Shown here: piece after piece, positions 4,870 through 6,378 of the stretch
How positions within the stretch are numbered: position 1 is the first letter of the stretch
Layout of the letters: every line of letters starts with the position of its first letter
NCBI GenBank assembly: GCA_937901465.1
Contig: CALGTU010000027.1
Location: forward strand, 1-6,378
DNA length: 6,378 bases
Direction: 5' to 3'
Source of the DNA: an uncultured Clostridia bacterium
Lineage (GTDB): Bacteria > Bacillota > Clostridia > Oscillospirales > Ruminococcaceae
The notes under the pieces: generated by a model
Seen by the model: the letters and a program-made list of their open reading frames with translations, nothing else
What the model was told of the DNA's origin: nothing
The model's database searches: none
Position numbers and translations under genes: made by a program

Positions 4870-6378
4870 TCAATTCTCATAATCTTCTCCCTCGTCGATT
4901 TTATGTTCGGGAAGTTCTGACGCAAGAACATCATCTTCGGTCTTTTCAAGTATCTCTTCTGTCGATAATGTGAGCCATTCATCGACTGTCATAGAAAGTG
5001 TTTTGATACAAACGGGAACAGGCTCTGTTTTCTCGTAAAATTCTTTGATAACTTTTTCGTATGTTTCTTTTGTTACAAGATTATCTTTTATCGGCTCGTG
5101 TTCTATCCTCGAATTTACATATTCTATCGGAGTGTCAAGACCTTCTGCGGCAATATCCCCAACAAAATAAAAGTAGGTCACTTCTTTTTTCACCCTGTCG
5201 TCAAAATATGCATTCCCCAATAAATATTCGCCGCCGACATATCTGCCGTTTTCAAACTGCGAATAAAAAAGAAACTGATTATCAGGCTGATAAATGTATA
5301 TTTCTTCTCCTGAGGCTAATCTGTATTTATTCGCACCGCTTATATGTCCCCATTCCCTCATTTCTTCAACGGTTTTTGTTGCTTCATTATAGTTTTTTAT
5401 CCATAATTCCGGATATCTGAGCGAGGCTTCATATTTTCCGTCATCATCAAAATCACAGAAAAAGACGCTGACTTCTTCCGTGGGATTTTCAAAATAATTA
5501 TCTTTAAAATATTCCTTGTAATATTCTATATACTCAGAAAGAAGTTCTTTCTCTGAAAGTTCTTTGGTTTCGGCAGTTGTTGTAATCTCCTCCTGTTTTA
5601 CATAACTTCTTTTTTCGGCATTGTATATGTAGGATATTCTGTTGTATTCCGCTGTTTCGCGATAGAAATACTCAACGACAATATTTCTCATATCAGTATC
5701 CGATTCTTCTATATTTACAAAAATCAGCGGATTATTTCTGATGTTAAGAAGAAAAATTTCATCTTCTAAAGGTATCAGTCCGTCTTCACCATCAACACTG
5801 ACAGAAAGTCTGATATTCTTATCCTTGCCCTGAATCCACGGTGCTTCGATATATGAAATAATATCATCTTTTCCGTTTTTATTCATATCGCAGTAAAAAA
5901 CTTCTATCGTTCCCACAGAAGAATTTGTTTCCTTTGCAAAGAGGTAATCTTCATTATAGAGTTTTTCCCCAAGCTCACTGGTCAAATCAAAGCTCTGCAT
6001 TTTTCCGAGAATATTTTCGGCATAAAACGGAGAATCCGTTTCACAGATATCCCCATTTTCATTATACTTATACCAATCCATATCCACATTATTGACGCCG
6101 TTGCTGGCATCGGTTTCAACCGATATATGACGAAGATATTTTTCGTTTCCGAAAAAACTGTAATTTATAATATCCGCTTTTTCAGAATAATTCATATGAT
6201 TATTTATCTCATATGTAATATAATTTTCATAATTATCATTTTGGTATGATTTTTCAGATTCAAGTTTATCTATATCAAAATAATTACAGAGTTCTTCGAA
6301 ATCTGTATTTATTTCGTTTCTGCTTACAGGTTCTGATACACAACCTGTAAGCATCGTTATCATAAGCAAAGATAAAAT
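4870..6378 (-). CDS. Long two-part surface lipoprotein with EF-hand-like loops, start just beyond the right edge
   Basis: 502 codons are visible; the frame is still open at 6378. Alignment with the neighbouring lipoprotein (MKKLILSL ...) shows that only about four codons (MKKL) lie outside, so an internal TTG at 6369 is not the real start. The visible part begins ILSLLMITMLTGC, a lipobox with the anchored Cys at visible codon 13, so the protein should sit on the outer membrane face. The body is acidic and rich in Tyr, Asn and Glu. It appears to have two related halves: EVFYCDMNKNGKDD (about 159-173 of the visible part) and VFFCDFDDDGKYEA (about 305-318), each an EF-hand-like DxDxDG calcium-loop pattern followed by a PWI or LWI segment. 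Between them lies YVKQEEITTT, the same segment found just after the signal peptide in the next lipoprotein. No known family recognised. It heads the visible operon. Confidence 0.85.
   Translation of the reverse strand: MLSLLMITMLTGCVSEPVSRNEINTDFEELCNYFDIDKLESEKSYQNDNYENYITYEINNHMNYSEKADIINYSFFGNEKYLRHISVETDASNGVNNVDMDWYKYNENGDICETDSPFYAENILGKMQSFDLTSELGEKLYNEDYLFAKETNSSVGTIEVFYCDMNKNGKDDIISYIEAPWIQGKDKNIRLSVSVDGEDGLIPLEDEIFLLNIRNNPLIFVNIEESDTDMRNIVVEYFYRETAEYNRISYIYNAEKRSYVKQEEITTTAETKELSEKELLSEYIEYYKEYFKDNYFENPTEEVSVFFCDFDDDGKYEASLRYPELWIKNYNEATKTVEEMREWGHISGANKYRLASGEEIYIYQPDNQFLFYSQFENGRYVGGEYLLGNAYFDDRVKKEVTYFYFVGDIAAEGLDTPIEYVNSRIEHEPIKDNLVTKETYEKVIKEFYEKTEPVPVCIKTLSMTVDEWLTLSTEEILEKTEDDVLASELPEHKIDEGEDYEN
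5579..5602 (-). repeat. Shared 24-base segment encoding VKQEEITT, copy inside the long lipoprotein
   Basis: This copy matches 4673-4696 with one mismatch. In the neighbour this segment directly follows the signal peptide, but here it is in the middle of the protein, between the two related halves, marking a likely fusion joint. Confidence 0.8.
6325..6378 (-). repeat. Shared lipoprotein signal-peptide DNA, copy 2
   Basis: This matches 4693-4746 over 54 bases, with eight mismatches, and is cut by the window edge. It identifies the true 5' end of the long lipoprotein gene as about 12 bases beyond the window. Confidence 0.85.

Noticed and set aside
5061..5420. Plus-strand open frame of 119 codons
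   Set aside because: Antisense to the long lipoprotein, no ribosome binding site and no coherent protein features.

Overview
The window looks like an AT-rich chromosomal or genomic-island segment from a low-GC Clostridia-type Firmicute, most like gut Ruminococcus, Oscillospiraceae or Lachnospiraceae relatives. This rests on AGGAGG-type ribosome binding sites, TTG/TATAAT-type promoter elements, standard stop codons, and BspA-like leucine-rich-repeat and lipobox proteins typical of that group. Genus is an inference.

Left block (1-1680, minus strand). An extended -10 promoter (1649-1677) drives a GNAT acetyltransferase (1102-1599), then an AAC(3)/YokD-type N-acetyltransferase (227-1018), then an unrecognised coding region that overlaps the AAC(3) end and runs off the left edge (1-255). 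This reads as a small acetyltransferase operon, possibly for antibiotic or small-molecule modification.

Middle (1680-2393). About 250 bases of non-coding DNA with several inverted repeats precede a plus-strand gene of 85 codons with a GTG start (1935-2192). Its function is unknown. It ends in an unusual hairpin and a strong bidirectional terminator (2217-2250), which also lies downstream of the converging right-hand operon. Bases 2251-2393 have no gene.

Right block (2394-6378, minus strand, read right to left). A tight transcription unit contains: a long lipoprotein whose first four or so codons are beyond the right edge (4870-6378); a 19-codon start fragment of a WXG100-like gene (4789-4848); a leucine-rich-repeat lipoprotein (3667-4758); a WXG100-like gene broken by an in-frame TAA (3351-3641); a small helical protein (3007-3315); a relic of the end of a polymorphic toxin (2787-3000); and an Imm22-type immunity gene (2394-2771).

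The right block is best read as a decaying type VII secretion (ESX/WXG100) toxin-immunity island interleaved with surface lipoproteins. It shows clear recombination scars: a 74-base direct repeat on both sides of the leucine-rich-repeat gene, shared lipoprotein signal-peptide DNA, and an apparent fusion of two lipoproteins. The immunity gene is intact while the toxin and the WXG100 partner are broken, which fits an orphan-immunity locus. None of these family assignments could be checked by database search here.
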